Positions 11,907 to 24,744 of a stretch of 64,000 nt of DNA are shown here, piece after piece. This stretch comes from Hordeum vulgare subsp. vulgare (lineage: Eukaryota; Streptophyta; Magnoliopsida; Poales; Poaceae). Where the stretch lies: positions 230,987,084 to 231,051,083 of the forward strand of contig NC_058522.1 of the NCBI RefSeq assembly GCF_904849725.1, in the 5' to 3' direction. Numbering within the stretch: position 1 is the stretch's first letter; every line of letters starts with the position of its first letter. The position numbers were made by a program, and so were the translations under genes. The notes under the pieces were generated by a model. It searched no databases and was not told the origin of the DNA. It saw only the letters and a list, made by a program, of their open reading frames with translations.

Positions 11907-13927
11907 ATGGCGCCTGCCGGCAAGCAGAAGCCAGAGGCGCAAGGTCCGACCCCTGCTTACCCTCTCCTGGAGTGTGCCCTTTCCAAGGACGTGGATCTCA
12001 TCCCCGTGCTTCCATGGACCGCAGCCGAGTCTAATGAGCACGGTCGAACCCTGATCTGGCCTGTCGCCGTAGAGGAGCTGCCCGCGTCTGAGGCAATATA
12101 CCCCTTCTTCCTCCATAATATCTACGCTGGGTTAGTGCCGCCTTTCTCTCGGTTCTTCACCGCCGTCTTGGACCACTATGGGATTCGAGCCCTTCATCTC
12201 CAGCCTAACTCCATCTTGCTTCTATCCGTCTTTGCTTTCTACCACGAGGCTTTCTTTGGCGTGCAGCCTTCGATTGCCCTCCTCCACCATTTCTTCATCT
12301 TGCGCCTGCACGACGGCGCTCATTTGTCGGCGTGTTTCTCTTTCGTGGTGGCCCAGAGTGGCAATGTGATCTTGAAGGCCGGGAAGAAGGTGGAGAACTT
12401 CACGCGCCGCTAGGTTCTTATGAGCCTCAAGGATGGCAGCCCTCGGCTGGAGGAGCCGAAGGAGTTGCCGGAGAAGACTTCCGCATGGAGCTCAGCAAAT
12501 CTCTCTGACCCTCGGGCTGCGCCTGTGGTGGAGCGCTTTTCCCGCAACATCAGCTCCAAGAGGCTGACCAGGGGAATGATAGTGAAGGAGTTCCTGACGC
12601 AGCACCTGGCGCCTCTCGAGGCACACTCCAGGACCCTGTGGGAGTACCGGGCTGGTGACGACGAGCTCTGGCTCCGGTCCCGGGACGTCCCCAGTGAGGA
12701 CCTGAGTAGGGCCGTGGCGATCTTGCTGGGCGGCGCCCCTGGTGACCTTCTTGAGGCGTTGGGTCCATTTTGCCGTCGCGACGACCGGGCCGACCTGGTC
12801 GTTGTGATGCGTGTCTTTAACGAGCGGGGGCTCCTCCCGGCTGAGGGCTCCGGTCTGGTGGAGGTGTCTTCTGGCGACACCTCGGTTGAAGGGGACTCAG
12901 AGAAAACCGTCGATGACCGCCCGACAAGCGTGCCTCTCCTGTCGCAATCCGTCCTTCTACGCGAGCTTGAGGATGATGATGCCATCGGTGTTACCTCCGC
13001 TGGTACCTCCTCGCGCCTAGCCAGGGCCTCCACGGGCCCGTGTCAACCCCACGCGCCATGTGGTCCGCGTGCATGCTTGTTTCCCGGAAGTTTGGGCTGA
13101 GCCGTCCCTGGCACACACCCCTATGTCGGCGAGAGGTCCAAGGCGCCGAGCTCGCCCCCCTCCGCAAGGGGCACTGTCACGTCTGCTGTCGCCGGGGTGG
13201 AGAGGAGGAAGAGATGGCGCGACATCGAAGAGTAAGTTACTTGCTTGGGCACACCTTCCGCGTCTATTGTCCGCGCTTGGCTGCCCCCCTTTTACTTGAC
13301 GTCTAGGGGTGTTGTCTCACCGGGGCGAAAAGGAAGAAGATGGCCGTCAAGCCGAAGGCGACTCCCGACGCCCCGCCTACTCTCGTCAGTGCATCGTTGC
13401 CTGCAGGTGGGGAAGAGGAGGCTTGTGGGACGATCTCCCTGGACTTGGTCGTCCAGCCCCCGAGCCCCTGAAGCATCCTGAAGTGACCGTGGGGATGCCG
13501 CTGCCTGGGGGGCAGGCCCACGAGGGCCCTCAGGCTCTTGTGGCGTCAATGCTCGTGATCACTGAGCAGTCTTCGGGCCCCCCGTTCTTCACAGTGCTGC
13601 CCCTCTAGTGGCACCACCCGCGCCTGCGTTGGAGGTTCTTCATGAGGAGGTCCAGAAGAGCTCGGTGTTCACCCAAGGTGTCTTGAATGCGGCCTTCACC
13701 GCCTTGAGCAACGTCGTAGTCAAGATGTGGAAGGCCGAGGCCACCCGTGCCGCATGTGAGAAGGCGCTGAAGGAAGCCAAGGCGGTTGTTGAACGCTGTG
13801 AAGAGGTGGAAGCCCGCCTAAACGTCCTCCAAGGAGAACAAGCCATGCTGGCCGAGCATCATCGCGTGCAGGTTGGGGGGGGGGACTTAAGGCCCGCGAG
13901 ACCAAGCTCTCCGCCCGGGAGGGAGAG
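11907..13927 (+). pseudogene. gypsy-3 ORF, 5' part: Transposase_28-type plant gypsy protein
   Basis: From ATG 11907 the frame encodes a protein like the Pfam 'putative gypsy type transposon' family (Transposase_28). The core is seen at about 12090-12310 ('YPFFLHNIYAGLVPPFSRFF' onward, then 'LHHFFILRLHDG'). A TAG at 12411-12413 interrupts it, but the same frame continues from 12420 ('DPRAAPVVERFSRNISSKRL') to 13100. Further frame changes follow. A helical, Ala/Glu-rich coiled-coil-like segment runs at 13608-13860, and a G10 run at 13875-13884 breaks its frame. The Sukkula-like LTR enters at 13932 and the ORF resumes at 18828. The role in the retroelement is unknown to me; a gag-like or accessory function is possible. 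Confidence 0.7.
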
Positions 13928-13931
13928 CTAT

Positions 13932-16900
13932 TTTAACGCCCAAGATGCGATCCTGTCCTTATTTCGGCGCGAGGGCCTCCACAGGGATAGAAGCGCATCT
14001 CGTCGTTTTGCAAGAATGGATATCGTTACAAGTACATGTACCGAAGAGAAGATTATATGGAATTGGCTTACACTCGCCACAAGCTACATCAGAGTCACAT
14101 TAGTACAATACATAAATATCACGGAGAAGATCAGGGTCTGACTACGGACGAAAACAAATGAGAAAAGAATGACGTCCATCCTTGCTATCCAAGGCTACCG
14201 GCCTGGAACCCATCCTAGATCGATGAAGAAGAAGAAGAAGAAACTCCAAATGAACAATCATCGCGCTCACGTCTTAATCACCTTACATGTACCTCCAACT
14301 GGCATTGTAGTAATTTGTGAGCCATAGGGGACTCAGCAATCTCATTTCCAAAGGTATCAAGACTAGCAAATCTTAATGGGTGACGTATGGTTAAGTGGTG
14401 AGGCTGCAACACGCGACTAAGCATTTATTTAGTGGCTAACTTACGAGTACAAGAATAAAGAGGGGGATGATCTACGCATAGTGGACGTGGTATGTTGATA
14501 ATCAAATGAATGATCCTGTACACCTACCTACGTCAGGCATAAACCCACCGTGTCCTCGATCGGAGAAGGAGCTCACGAAAGAGAGACTCACCGTTACGCA
14601 CTCAGTTGGCATATTTTAATTAAGCTTACTTCGAGTTATCTAGATCCGGATGTTAAACAAAGTTACCAGGTTGCCACATAACTACGGGCACGGCTTTCTG
14701 AAAGATTTATCCATGCAGGGGTGCTCCAACTAGTCCATCACAAATTACCACAAGCCGCATAGAAATCCTCGATCACGAAACTCGTGATCTCGTCGGACTC
14801 CTTAGTGTAAAACCTCAACTATGAGATTACCCAAAGCATCACCGAAATCTCAATGCACAAGATATTTCGTCAAAGGTAAAACTAATCCAGCAAGGCCACC
14901 CGATGTGTCGACGAACCTGATAGGAGCCACGTATCTCGTTCTCAGGACACAACCGTCTATGCATAGTGGATGATAGACAAATGCTCGAGTTGCCCCAATG
15001 TGGCACCGCCGAATGCTAGGTGGGTGGACCAACACTCATGAGGAGCACTGGCCCGGGGGTTGATTAATTATCCACGGGTGTCGGTGGGTCCCTATGCTAT
15101 TTATTAGTTATTAGGCAAATATAGTACCAAAGTTGGGCCTTGCCAGACCAATTTTAATCTAAGACGAATTATCAAGGGGTCCCCATAACAACCCCGATCG
15201 TGTTAGGAGCGCTCAATTATGGAATATAACACCGGTAGCCGAAACTAAGGGGGCAAAGGTGGAACACAACACCAGGCTAGAAAGGCCGAGCCTTACACCT
15301 TTTACCAAGTATATAGGTGCATTAAATTAAATAGCATTAATAGGGTGATATAACAAGGAACCCATGTTATCACATGGAAGCAACTGCACCTCCAACTAGC
15401 AACGCTAACACATGGTTAAGCAAGCGGTAACATAGCCAATCAGTGGTTTGCTAGGTTGTGATGAGGTTGAAGGTTTTCATGGCAATGTTCAGAGGCTGAC
15501 ATTTAACAGGTGGTAGGCAACGAGACATAGCGAAAGAATCGAGATAGCTAGCATGGCAATGATAGTAATGATATCTGGGGAAATGATCATCTTGCCTGAG
15601 ACCCCGCTTGGAAGAAGAACGACTCTGTTAAGCAGACGAACCAATGTAGTCGTACGGATCCTCACTTTCCGACACGCTTGTGGAATTCTATCGGAACGAA
15701 GCAAACCGGAAATAATAATCAACACACAATATACACCACACGATGCACAACACATATGATGCAAGAACAATATCAATTATGCAGGGTATGGCATGGCAAT
15801 CACAACAATCAAACACCACACATTAAGTGAAGTCCAATATGCAACAAGTTGCATATTGACGAAACTCCACATACCAATTATTTAGTTCTATCCCGATTAG
15901 GTACACGGAAATATGAAATGTTGGTTAAACATGGCAAGAGGTGAAGCGTAATTAAGCTACCTATCTAGGCATTTTAAATGAGGTCGGAAATGACTTATAA
16001 CATCTCCGAACTGACCTCATACGTTAATTTATAATTCTGTCCAGATCTGAACTAACAAGTTTTAATATTTGTTAAACAGCAAAAAATAAATAGGTTCACA
16101 TGAAACTACACGTCGTTCTAGTCCATTTACATATATGGAACATCTCCAACGGAGCTACGGTTCAAAAGATACGAACACCGCAAGATATGATGGCATGAAT
16201 GCAATATGTATGCAATGACAGTCACAAGCATCCCAAAACATGCAAACAACAAGATAATATGAACCTACACGAGACTCTAAACAAGTTTCATATAGGAAAC
16301 GATCGAAACGGAGCAACGGTTCAACAAATACAAGCTACACAAGAAATAGCTACAATCTGCCCAAAACAACAACATGGCATTTTCTACACCCCAAAAACAA
16401 CAAGCTACATAAATCTAAAATGCTCAAACAAGGCATGAGACAGTAGTAGTCAAGATGCACTTCAACCCCTACTAATAACATCTAGCATAGCAGCATGGAT
16501 CACTAGGAAAAGAACTCACAAAATGGCATCTCACACACAGTTCAAGACTTAGTGAAAATAACACTGTTGACAGTGCAGTTTTTGATCTGAATGCAGATTG
16601 ACAGCATCAAAACTATATGCTACAGGGCACCGAATGGCATGAAAATTTATAGCATGCTAGAGAATCTTAAGGACTACAAATAACTCCATTGCACCAACCC
16701 CAAAGGAGCTGTAGATAACTACCAAAACTCATGACAAGACAACAACAAAAGATAACAGATCTCAGACTTAGAAATATTTCAGCATCTCCAAATCAGCATT
16801 ATTTCCTAGCATGTTGACAACAAGGAAACAATACCTAAACATGGATTTCTATTGCAACCAAAATTACCAGGGGTTAGCATACATATCCAAGGGCATATCT

Positions 16901-18827
16901 CTAGTTCACAACTCATGCATATCACGCACGGAATAAATCCCACAAAATAAACAAGAGGGCAACATGGCAAAATATCATGCGCACTAACTTACTCAAAAGA
17001 CAAAACTAAATGCACGGTTAAATTCTATGGATTTTTCTACCCCGAAAACATATATAATATATGGGGTTGCAAAAATAAATCTAACGCCACACGTATATGC
17101 GAGAATAGGCCTAAATGTGACATATCAAACTAATGATACCACCTACATGCAAAAATGCAAGAAACTACTCTAAAATACATGGCAAAGGGTCACGAACATC
17201 ATGAACATTTTATCTACGGGATTGGAACAATCCGGACGCGCACAAAATAACTGCTGGACAATTAACCTATCTGGACGGCACACAATCTAGGCAAACGGTG
17301 GGCTAAACGGCTTCAAACATGCATGCAAGTTGAAAATAATTAATCTACACGAAAATCTACACGTTTTACATATATAACTTGTTGCAATCCGACACACGGT
17401 TTGAAATCTACGGGCATTTGAAAATCTGCTATATTTCTGAAAAGAATAAATTCGCTGGACCTTAAAAGAAAACCTAATCGGGCTGGATTGCTATAGGCCT
17501 AAACAACGGTGGGCACGGGATTTAACTAAAGGATGCTGGGTCGGGAGATAGCGGCGGCGCGCTCACCTTGCGGGCCTGGCCCGGTCAGTGGAGAGGCTGG
17601 GCCGGGGCAAGCCAGCTGGACCTCGGCTTGGTGGGGAGGCCGACTGGCTATGGGGCGCCGACCCACGCGAGAAAGCGGCAGGCTCGTTGCCTCGTCCTCC
17701 CGATCCCGTTTGGGACCGAGGACACAGGGCGACGACGACGGCTCCTGGCGGCGGGCGGCTGCACGGGGAACGAGGGGACGTGGCGGATCTGGCCAGGAAC
17801 GGATGGATCCGGCCCAGATCCGCCAGATCCGAGGACGGGGCGATGGACGGCGGCTGAGAGGCCCTCGACAACGGCGAGACCTGCAGAATGAACCGGGGTA
17901 CAGAGATGAGGGAGAGAGATGGGAGAGGAAGAGCAGAACGGGAGGAGGACATGGTCGACGTGGTCCTGCCGCCGGCGGTGGCATCTCCGGCAAGGTCTGG
18001 GGCAGCGTGGCAGCGGCCCCCGATGGGAGGAGCTTGGGGCTCTCTCTCGATCTAGATTGGATCGAGGAGGAGCGGCCTCTCCTAGCGTCTGCGGGGTGGC
18101 GGGGCAATCCGGGCCCGGGCAGGCCGGATCTGGTCCTCATGGGCCCGACGGCTGAGAGGGAGGAGGCAGGCTCAGGTGGCGGTTGGCTAGGGTTTGGCAC
18201 GAGATTCGAGAAGGAGAGGGAGAGAGGGCTAGATTAGGCAGGTGGGGGCTGTTTATATAGGGAAAGAGGGGTTAGGGTTAGCATAATTTTGCCCCAGTTT
18301 CAACCGTACGATCAGGATCGAGCGGTCTTGCACGCGGGAACGGTCTAGCTGGCTTTGTAGAGTAGGCTAGCTGGAGATGAGAGGGAAATGAGCACCCGAC
18401 AACGAGTTTTAAAACAGCGAAAAACGTGTGACCATAAACCGAAACGGTGCCGCTACGACCGACCGTTCGGGTGCCAGACGGATTCCGAATGCGACGAAAA
18501 TTGGTAGGCGGCCTACCTACATTAAACTAAGACCGCACGCTAAGTATCATCCCAATCCAAGAATATTTTATACACACTTTTAAAAACACGGTTTTGACGA
18601 TGCCGCGGGCGTGTGCGAGTGTGGTCGGGCTCAGAATGGTGAATGACAAAAACGGAGAGAATCGACAACTAATATCGGATGCAAGTTTGAAAACTGGAAG
18701 CAACGGGATGCCAATGCAATGCAGATGATGTGCATGATGCGATGATGAAGCGACAAATAAAAATAATCACACGCCAATAACGGAATAAAAGGTGAATCTT
18801 CTGGAGCCTCGGTCTCGGGCTGTCACA
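13932..18827 (-). mobile_element. Solo LTR of a Sukkula-like LARD (large retrotransposon derivative)
   Basis: A 4896-bp reverse insertion whose own-strand start is TGTGACAGCCCGAGACC (plus-strand end 18827) and whose own-strand end reads GCATCTTGGGCGTTAAA. That end closely matches the Sukkula LTR-end primer as I remember it (GATAGGGTCGCATCTTGGGC, with two mismatches here). Its length fits the 4-5 kb LTR of this barley LARD. There is no primer site, tract or second copy, so it looks like a solo LTR. Flanks GCTAT (13927-13931) and GCCGT (18828-18832) could be a TSD decayed by C-to-T changes. The host ORF continues on both sides. Most of 13932-17500 is AT-rich with no supported coding. Confidence 0.8.
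18251..18280 (-). promoter_or_regulatory. TATA box and telomere-like box in the Sukkula-like LTR
   Basis: On the minus strand, CTAACCCTAACC (18270-18280 region) is followed about 10 bases later by TATATAAAC (18251-18259). Downstream come a pyrimidine-rich leader and 'AAACCCTAGCC' near 18190. This is the layout of a plant core promoter with a telo-box and is the likely U3 promoter of the LTR. Confidence 0.55.
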
Positions 18828-19416
18828 GCCGTCCTAGGAGGCGAGTGGCCTGAGCACGAAGCAGGCGCGCTTGGAAGAGCGGGAGAAGGAGGCCGCCTCG
18901 AGGAAGTCCCTCCTTAACGCCTAGGAGAAAGCTCTTGCCGCGGCCGAGGAGAGGAAAACTGTGGAGCTGGCCTACTTCCCTGACGTTGAGCTCAGGCTTC
19001 GCATGGCGCTCTGCTGCCTCTGTCGGGACGAGTTCGATGAGCCTCGAGCCACCCAGGAGGACGGCTTCGCCGCGCTCGCGAAGGGGCTCGTCGCAGCGCT
19101 GGAGGTTGCCGTCGTGCAGGTGGACAAGATCTTGGACAGCGAGTGCCGCAACCTCTTCTTCACGGCTGCGACTCGCGTCTTCAGCCACCTTAAGCTCCGT
19201 GAGTCGGGATTCGATCTCAGCTCAGTGATCCTGCCGGTCGCGGACCACGTCGCGGAGGCGGTGAAGGGCCCCGTGGAGGCGTTGGTGAGGAGGTTTGCCC
19301 ACGTTGCAGCTCCTTCGCCTCTAGGTGCCGCTGAAGCTGACGATGGGGAAGACGATGCCTCTGACGTCAACAACCAGCTCCCCGCGGAGGGGGCGACCGT
19401 TGGCGGCTCGTCCTGA
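18828..19416 (+). pseudogene. gypsy-3 ORF, 3' part, after the solo LTR
   Basis: Continuation of the ORF interrupted at 13931. It starts in a Glu/Arg/Ala-rich coiled-coil-like stretch ('ARLEEREKEAASRKSLL' near 18865-18915), which has stops at about 18852 and 18921. From about 18960 it is open as 'VELAYFPDVELRLRMALCC' and on through 'GFDLSSVILPVADHVAEAV' to the stop at 19414-19416. The acidic C-terminal tail (Asp/Glu near 19330-19370) resembles the end of long plant gypsy ORFs with a Transposase_28 N-terminus. Inactivated by the insertion and point mutations. Confidence 0.65.
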
Positions 19417-19564
19417 CTTCTTATCTCTGTTATTTTCATGCAATATGCCTCGTGGAGGCGTTAAACTTATTTGTGTTTTTATGAACTTGGTCATGGTTTG
19501 TAATAACTGAATGGTTGAATGTTTTCCTCGCCTTGTTCCTGTCATGTTTGCTTTGTTACTCTAC
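19417..19564 (+). other. gypsy-3 region between ORF and tandem repeats
   Basis: AT-richer, non-coding sequence after the stop codon. I see no domain or structured element in it. Confidence 0.5.
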
Positions 19565-19686
19565 GTCGGCAGGGCCCGCCCCGCGCGTACCTTCCCGCAT
19601 TGAACCGGCCAAAAACCAAGGACGGCCCAAACGGGGAAGGGGCTATAAGCGCAGTTAGGCTCCTGAGTCGCGATGCTTAGGAGCCC
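19565..19686 (+). repeat. gypsy-3 ~198-bp tandem repeat, first copy (split)
   Basis: Begins 'gtcggcagggcccgcc' and contains 'caaggacggcccaaa', 'ggaaggggctat' and 'cctgagtcgcgatgctta'. It is cut at 19686 by element 4 (TSD AGCCC at 19682-19686) and resumes at 26728. Confidence 0.85.
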
Positions 19687-21291
19687 TGCTACGGCTACAA
19701 AACACCTTCCCCGACAATGGCGCCAGGAATCCTTCTGCTGCTGGCTACGCCTATAGGGATTTCCTTGGCAAATATGCAAAGGATTCCCCCGAGGCCTTGG
19801 AGCCTTGTGTTGGTGTTCCCTTGAAGAGGAAGGGTGATGTAGCACAGTGGCGGTAAGTATTTCCGTCAGTTTGAGAACCAAGGTATCGATCCAGTAGGAG
19901 GATCGCGTCAAGTCACAAGTACCTGCACAAACACAATGAGCTTGCACCCAACGCTATGAAGGGTTGTCAATCCCATATAGATTGTTTGGAAAGTGAGAAC
20001 TAAAAGCAAAAGGTAAACAAAGCAAAGTAAAAGTAAAAGTGGAGACGATAGCTGTGAATAGACCCCGAGGCCGTAGTGTTCACTAGTGGCTTCTCTCATG
20101 AAAGCAAGTAGACGGAGGGCGAACGAATTACTGTCGAGCAATTGATAGAACCGTGCAAAGTCATGATGTTATCTATGGAAATGATCATCATATAGGCATC
20201 ACATCCAAAACAAGTAGACCGATACTTTGTGCATCTACTACTATTACTCCACACATCGACCGCTATCCAGCATGCATCTAGTGTATTGTGTTCATAAGAA
20301 CAGAGTAACGCCTTAAGCAAGATGACATGATGTAGATGGACAATCTCAAATCTATGATGAAAGCCCATCTTGTTACCCTTGATGGCAACAACACGATGCG
20401 TGCCTTGCAGCCCCTTCTGTTACTGGGAAAGGTCACCGCACGGTATGAACCGAAAACCAAGCACTTCTCCCATTCCAAGAATCATTGATCTAGTTGGCCA
20501 AACAAAACCCAAGACTCGGAGAGACTTACAAGGATATAAAATCATGCATATAAGAAATCAGCAAAGACTCAAGTATAATTCATAGATAATCTGATTACAA
20601 ATCCACAATTCATCGGATCTCGACAAACACACCGCCAAAGAGGATTACATCTGATAGATCTCCATGAAGATCATGGAGAACTTTGTATTGAAGATCCAAG
20701 AGAGAGAAGAAGCCATCTAGCTACTAACTACGAACCTGTAGGTCTGAAGTGGACTACTCACGAGTCATTGGAGAGGCGATGATGTTGATGTAGACGCCCT
20801 CCAGCTCCAAAGCCCCCTCCGACAGCGCACCGGGAAGGGTCTCCAGATGAGATCTCGCGGAAACGGAAGCTTGCGGCGGCGGAAAAGTGGTTTCGTGGAC
20901 GCCCTGATTTTTTCTGGGATTCTAGGGAATTTATAGGCCAAAGAGCTAGGACAGGGGAGCGCCAGGGAGGCCACAAGTCTGGACGCTGCGGGCCCCCTGG
21001 CTGCGGCAACAGGGCTTGTGGGCTCCCTGTGGGTCTCCTGCCTTGGCCCTCAAGTCCCCCGACCTTCTTCCATTCTGGAAAAATTCATTTCGGGGATTTT
21101 ATTCCGTTTGGACTTCGTTCCAAAATCAGATCTGAAAAGAGTCAAAAACACACAAAAAACAAGAACAGGCACTTGGCTCTAAATTAATAAGTTAGTCCCA
21201 AAAAAGATATAAAAGGTATATAAAACATCCAAAGTTGACAAGATAACAACATGAAACCATAAAAAATTATAGATACGTTTGAGACGTATCA
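19687..21291 (-). repeat. Element 4 3' LTR
   Basis: 1605 bp, own-strand start at 21291 (TGATACGTCTCAAACGTATC) and end at 19687 (...GTAGCA). A TATAAATTCCC motif lies at about 20927-20938 (reverse). It includes, near its 3' end, a PBS-like module 'ccccgacaatggcgcca' (19710-19726) inside the LTR itself. Confidence 0.9.
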
Positions 21292-21306
21292 AGCATCCCC
21301 AAGCTT
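21292..21306 (-). other. Element 4 polypurine tract
   Basis: Own-strand AAGCTTGGGGATGCT directly abuts the LTR start TGATACG. The same tract occurs in element E at 55028-55042. Confidence 0.85.
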
Positions 21307-24246
21307 AACTCATGGTCGTCCTCGAGTAGGGAAGTGATAAAGAATGAATTTTTAATGCTTTCATGCTACCTAGCATAGATGTCCTTTGTAACTCCTCTTA
21401 TGTGACGTGAATGTTCAGATCCATTAGATTCAAAACAATAGTTTTCTATTGACGTGGAGACAATAATACTTCAAGCAAACTAGCAAGGTAATCATGAACT
21501 TTCAAAATAACAAGGCCAAAAGAAAGTTATCCCTGCAAAATCATGTAGTCTGACTATGCTCTATCATCCTTGAACAACGAATTTAAATCATGCACAACCC
21601 CGACATTGGCCAAGTAATTGTTTTCACACCTTTACTTTCTCAAACTTTTTCAACTCTCACGCAATAGATGAGCGCTAGCCATGGTCTTAGCACTATAAGT
21701 GGAATGGAGTGTGGTGGAGGTTGCAAGGCAAACAAGGAGAAGATGGTCACATTGACTAGGCATATCAATGAGCTGTGGAGATGCTCATCAATAGATATCA
21801 ACGTGAATGAGTAGGGATTGCCATACAAATGATGCACTAGTGCTAAGAGTATGTGAAAGCTCTTAAAGAAAACTAGTGGGTGTGCATCCAACTTGCTTGC
21901 TCAGGAAGACCTAAGGCAATTTTGCGGAAGCCTATCATTGGAATATACAAGCCAAGTTATATAATGAAAATTTCCCACTAGCTATATGGTGGTGACAAAA
22001 CGGGAGACTCTCAATCATGAAGATCATGGTACTTAATAAGCACAAGTGTGGAAAGATAGTAGCATTGTCCCTTCTCTCTTTTTCTCTCTTTTTTTTGGTG
22101 GGCTCTTTGGCCTCAATTTTTTTTGGTGGGCATCTTTGGCCTCTTTTTGTAAATGGGCTTCGCTGGCCTCTTTTATTTCCTCACATGGTACAATGCTCCA
22201 TCAATGATGATCATCACACTTACAACTCAAAACTTAGAGCAATGATGACTCTATATGGAATGCCTTTGGTAGTGTACCGTGACAATGATCTAGCATGGCA
22301 TAGACATCAATGGAAACATCATGCTAGCTATCTTATGATCATGCAATGGTAATGTAGAAGTGGTGGCACATGTCATGGTGGTAGTTGCATGGCAATATAT
22401 CTCGGAATGGCTTTTAAAAAGCCATAGTCGGTAGGTATGGTGGCTGTTTTGAGGGAGGCTAATGGTGGGTTTTATGCACCGGCGAAAGTTGCACGGCACT
22501 AAAGAAGATAGTGATGGTAGAAGGTGAAAGTGCATCTAAACCATGGACTCAACATTAGTCATGAAGAACTCATATACTTGTTGCAAAAGTTTTAGTTGTA
22601 ATCGAAACAAAGAATTCAACGCATACTCCTAGGGGAAGGGTTGGTAGGTATAAACCATCGCGTGATCCCGACCCCACACAAAGGATGACAATCAATAGAC
22701 TAATCATGCTCAGACTTCATCACATAGCAGTTCACCATACGTGCATGCTACGGGAATCACTAACTTCAACACAAGTACTTCTAGATCCACAACACCTTAC
22801 TAGTATAACTTCAATCTTACCACAACCAGAACTCAAAACTAATTGAGATGAATCAAACTTCTCTAACTACTCAATGCACATGAAGGTGGAAGTTTTCATA
22901 TCACTTTGGATAACTACCCCTTTTGAGACTACTTTCCTAGCATAGATCAACTACCACGCCACGCGCTTCCGTGCTCTAAAAGATATAAGTGAAGCACCTA
23001 GAGGAAAAATCAACTAGCTCTAAAGATATAAGTGAAACACATGTGAGCTGAATTGTCTAACCAAAGGATACAAGTGAAGCTCGACAAAATCACTGTGAGT
23101 GCATGTCTATCTCTCTAGGTGTGCAGCAAGGAAATTGTGACACAACAAAAATAAAAGACTCCTACAATACAAGACGCTCCAAGCAAAACACATAACATGC
23201 GGTGAATAAAAATATAGCCCCAAGTAACGTTACCGATGGATTGAAGACGAAAGAGGGGATGCCTTCCCAGGGCATCACCAAGCTTAGGCTTTTTCGGCAT
23301 CCTTGAATAAACTTGGGGTGCCTTGGGAATCCCCAAGCTTGAGCTCTTGCCACTCTTTATCTCGTTGTCCATAAGAACTTCACCCAAAACTTGAAAACTT
23401 CACAGCACGAAACTTAAACAGAAACTCGTGATATCATTAGTATAAGAAAGCAAATCACCACTTCCTTAGGTACTTTAGAAAACTTAAATTATACTTATGT
23501 TGATGTTGGGTTACTGTATTTTCAATCTTCCATGGCTAATACCCCCCGCTACTATCCATAGTTTCATCAAAATAATCAACCAACTCAACAAAAATAGAAT
23601 ATGTTAACAGCAGACCAGTCTGTAGCAATATGTATACTTCGTATACCTCTGTACTTCAAAAAGTATGAACAATTACGACAGTCTGAAGAATTTGTGTAGC
23701 AATCAGCAGCAAAAAGAATCAACTCAAAAACTCTCACAGAAAAAAAATAAAAATTATTTTTGTGAGCAAAAAGTTTCTGTCTTTTCCAGTATGACCAAAC
23801 GATCATCCCCAAGACTAAACATAACGGTTTTACTTGGCACAAACGCAAAAGAAACACAAAAAACACAATCATAACAGAATTATGAAAGTGTGGAAAACAC
23901 AAAACAGAAATAAAAAGGATAGATTCGTTGGGTTGCCTACCAACAAGCGCTATTGTTTAACGCCCTTAGCTAGGCATCGATAAATCAATGATGCTCGCAC
24001 AAAAGGCAAGAACTGAAAATCAATGAGAGCATCATAAAGCATGTGAAAATCACATCTAAGTCTAACATACTTCCTATGCATAGGCATTTTATAGGAAAAC
24101 AGATTGTCAAGACAACCAATAGTTGCCATATGCAAGGAAGAAGAAAGAGACAATAACAATCTCCACATAACGAGAGGTGATTTAGTGATATGAAAGTTTC
24201 TACCACCAAATTTTCCTTTCTCATAATAATTACATGTGGGATCATA
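21307..24246 (-). other. Element 4 non-coding 3' internal region
   Basis: About 2.9 kb between ORF stop and polypurine tract. It is collinear with 55043-57670 of element E up to 'cccttagctaggc' (about 23965). It includes a pyrimidine/T-rich patch near 22075-22160 and a remnant frame near 23390-23115. I see no domain. 23966-24246 is specific to element 4. Confidence 0.75.
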
Positions 24247-24744
24247 TTAGAATTCAACAATGTAACTATCACATAGGATATTATTTTCATGATCCACATG
24301 CATGCAAAGTTGACGCTCTTCAAAAATAGTGGGATTATCATCAACTAAAGTCATGACTTCTCCAAACCCACTTTCAATAATATTGCAAATATCATCTTCA
24401 TCATGAGGCTTATACAAATTTTCAAGATCATAAGAAAAATCATTGCCCCACTCATGATCATTGTAACAAGTAGTGGACATAGCAAAACTAGCATCCCCAA
24501 GCTTAGGGTTTTGCATATTTTTAGCATGATTGTCACTAATAGAATTTATAGTGAAGCCAATGCAATCATGCTTTTCATCCAAGGAGCCCTCGTGAATCAC
24601 TTCATATATTTCTTCCTCACAATTTTCAGATTCACGCATCTCAAGCAAAACTCCATAAAGATAGTCAAGTGCACTCAACTCACTAGCAATTGGATCAACA
24701 TAATTTGATCTCTTAAAGATATTATCAAGTGGATGAGGATCCAT
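24247..24744 (-). CDS. Acidic ORF of unknown function in element 4
   Basis: 165 codons from ATG 24744 to the stop at 24247-24249. The protein starts MDPHPLDNIFKRSNYVDPIA, is rich in Asp/Glu/Asn, and has short repeated motifs such as 'NPKLGDASFAMST' and 'ESGFGEVMTL'. No transmembrane segment, zinc finger or catalytic motif is apparent. It sits where element E carries gag-protease, about 220 bp downstream of the primer-site region. I recall longer proteins of this type in Triticeae retroelements, so this may be truncated; that is from memory. It is intact as read, but whether it is translated is unknown. Confidence 0.6.
   Translation of the reverse strand: MDPHPLDNIFKRSNYVDPIASELSALDYLYGVLLEMRESENCEEEIYEVIHEGSLDEKHDCIGFTINSISDNHAKNMQNPKLGDASFAMSTTCYNDHEWGNDFSYDLENLYKPHDEDDICNIIESGFGEVMTLVDDNPTIFEERQLCMHVDHENNILCDSYIVEF

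Noticed and set aside
17526..18237. Long overlapping frames on both strands (224 and 234 codons) that look like genes
   Set aside because: They lie in a GC-rich part of the Sukkula-like LTR where stop codons are rare in all frames. No domain or codon pattern supports a gene. I kept only the promoter-exon-donor outline as a finding.
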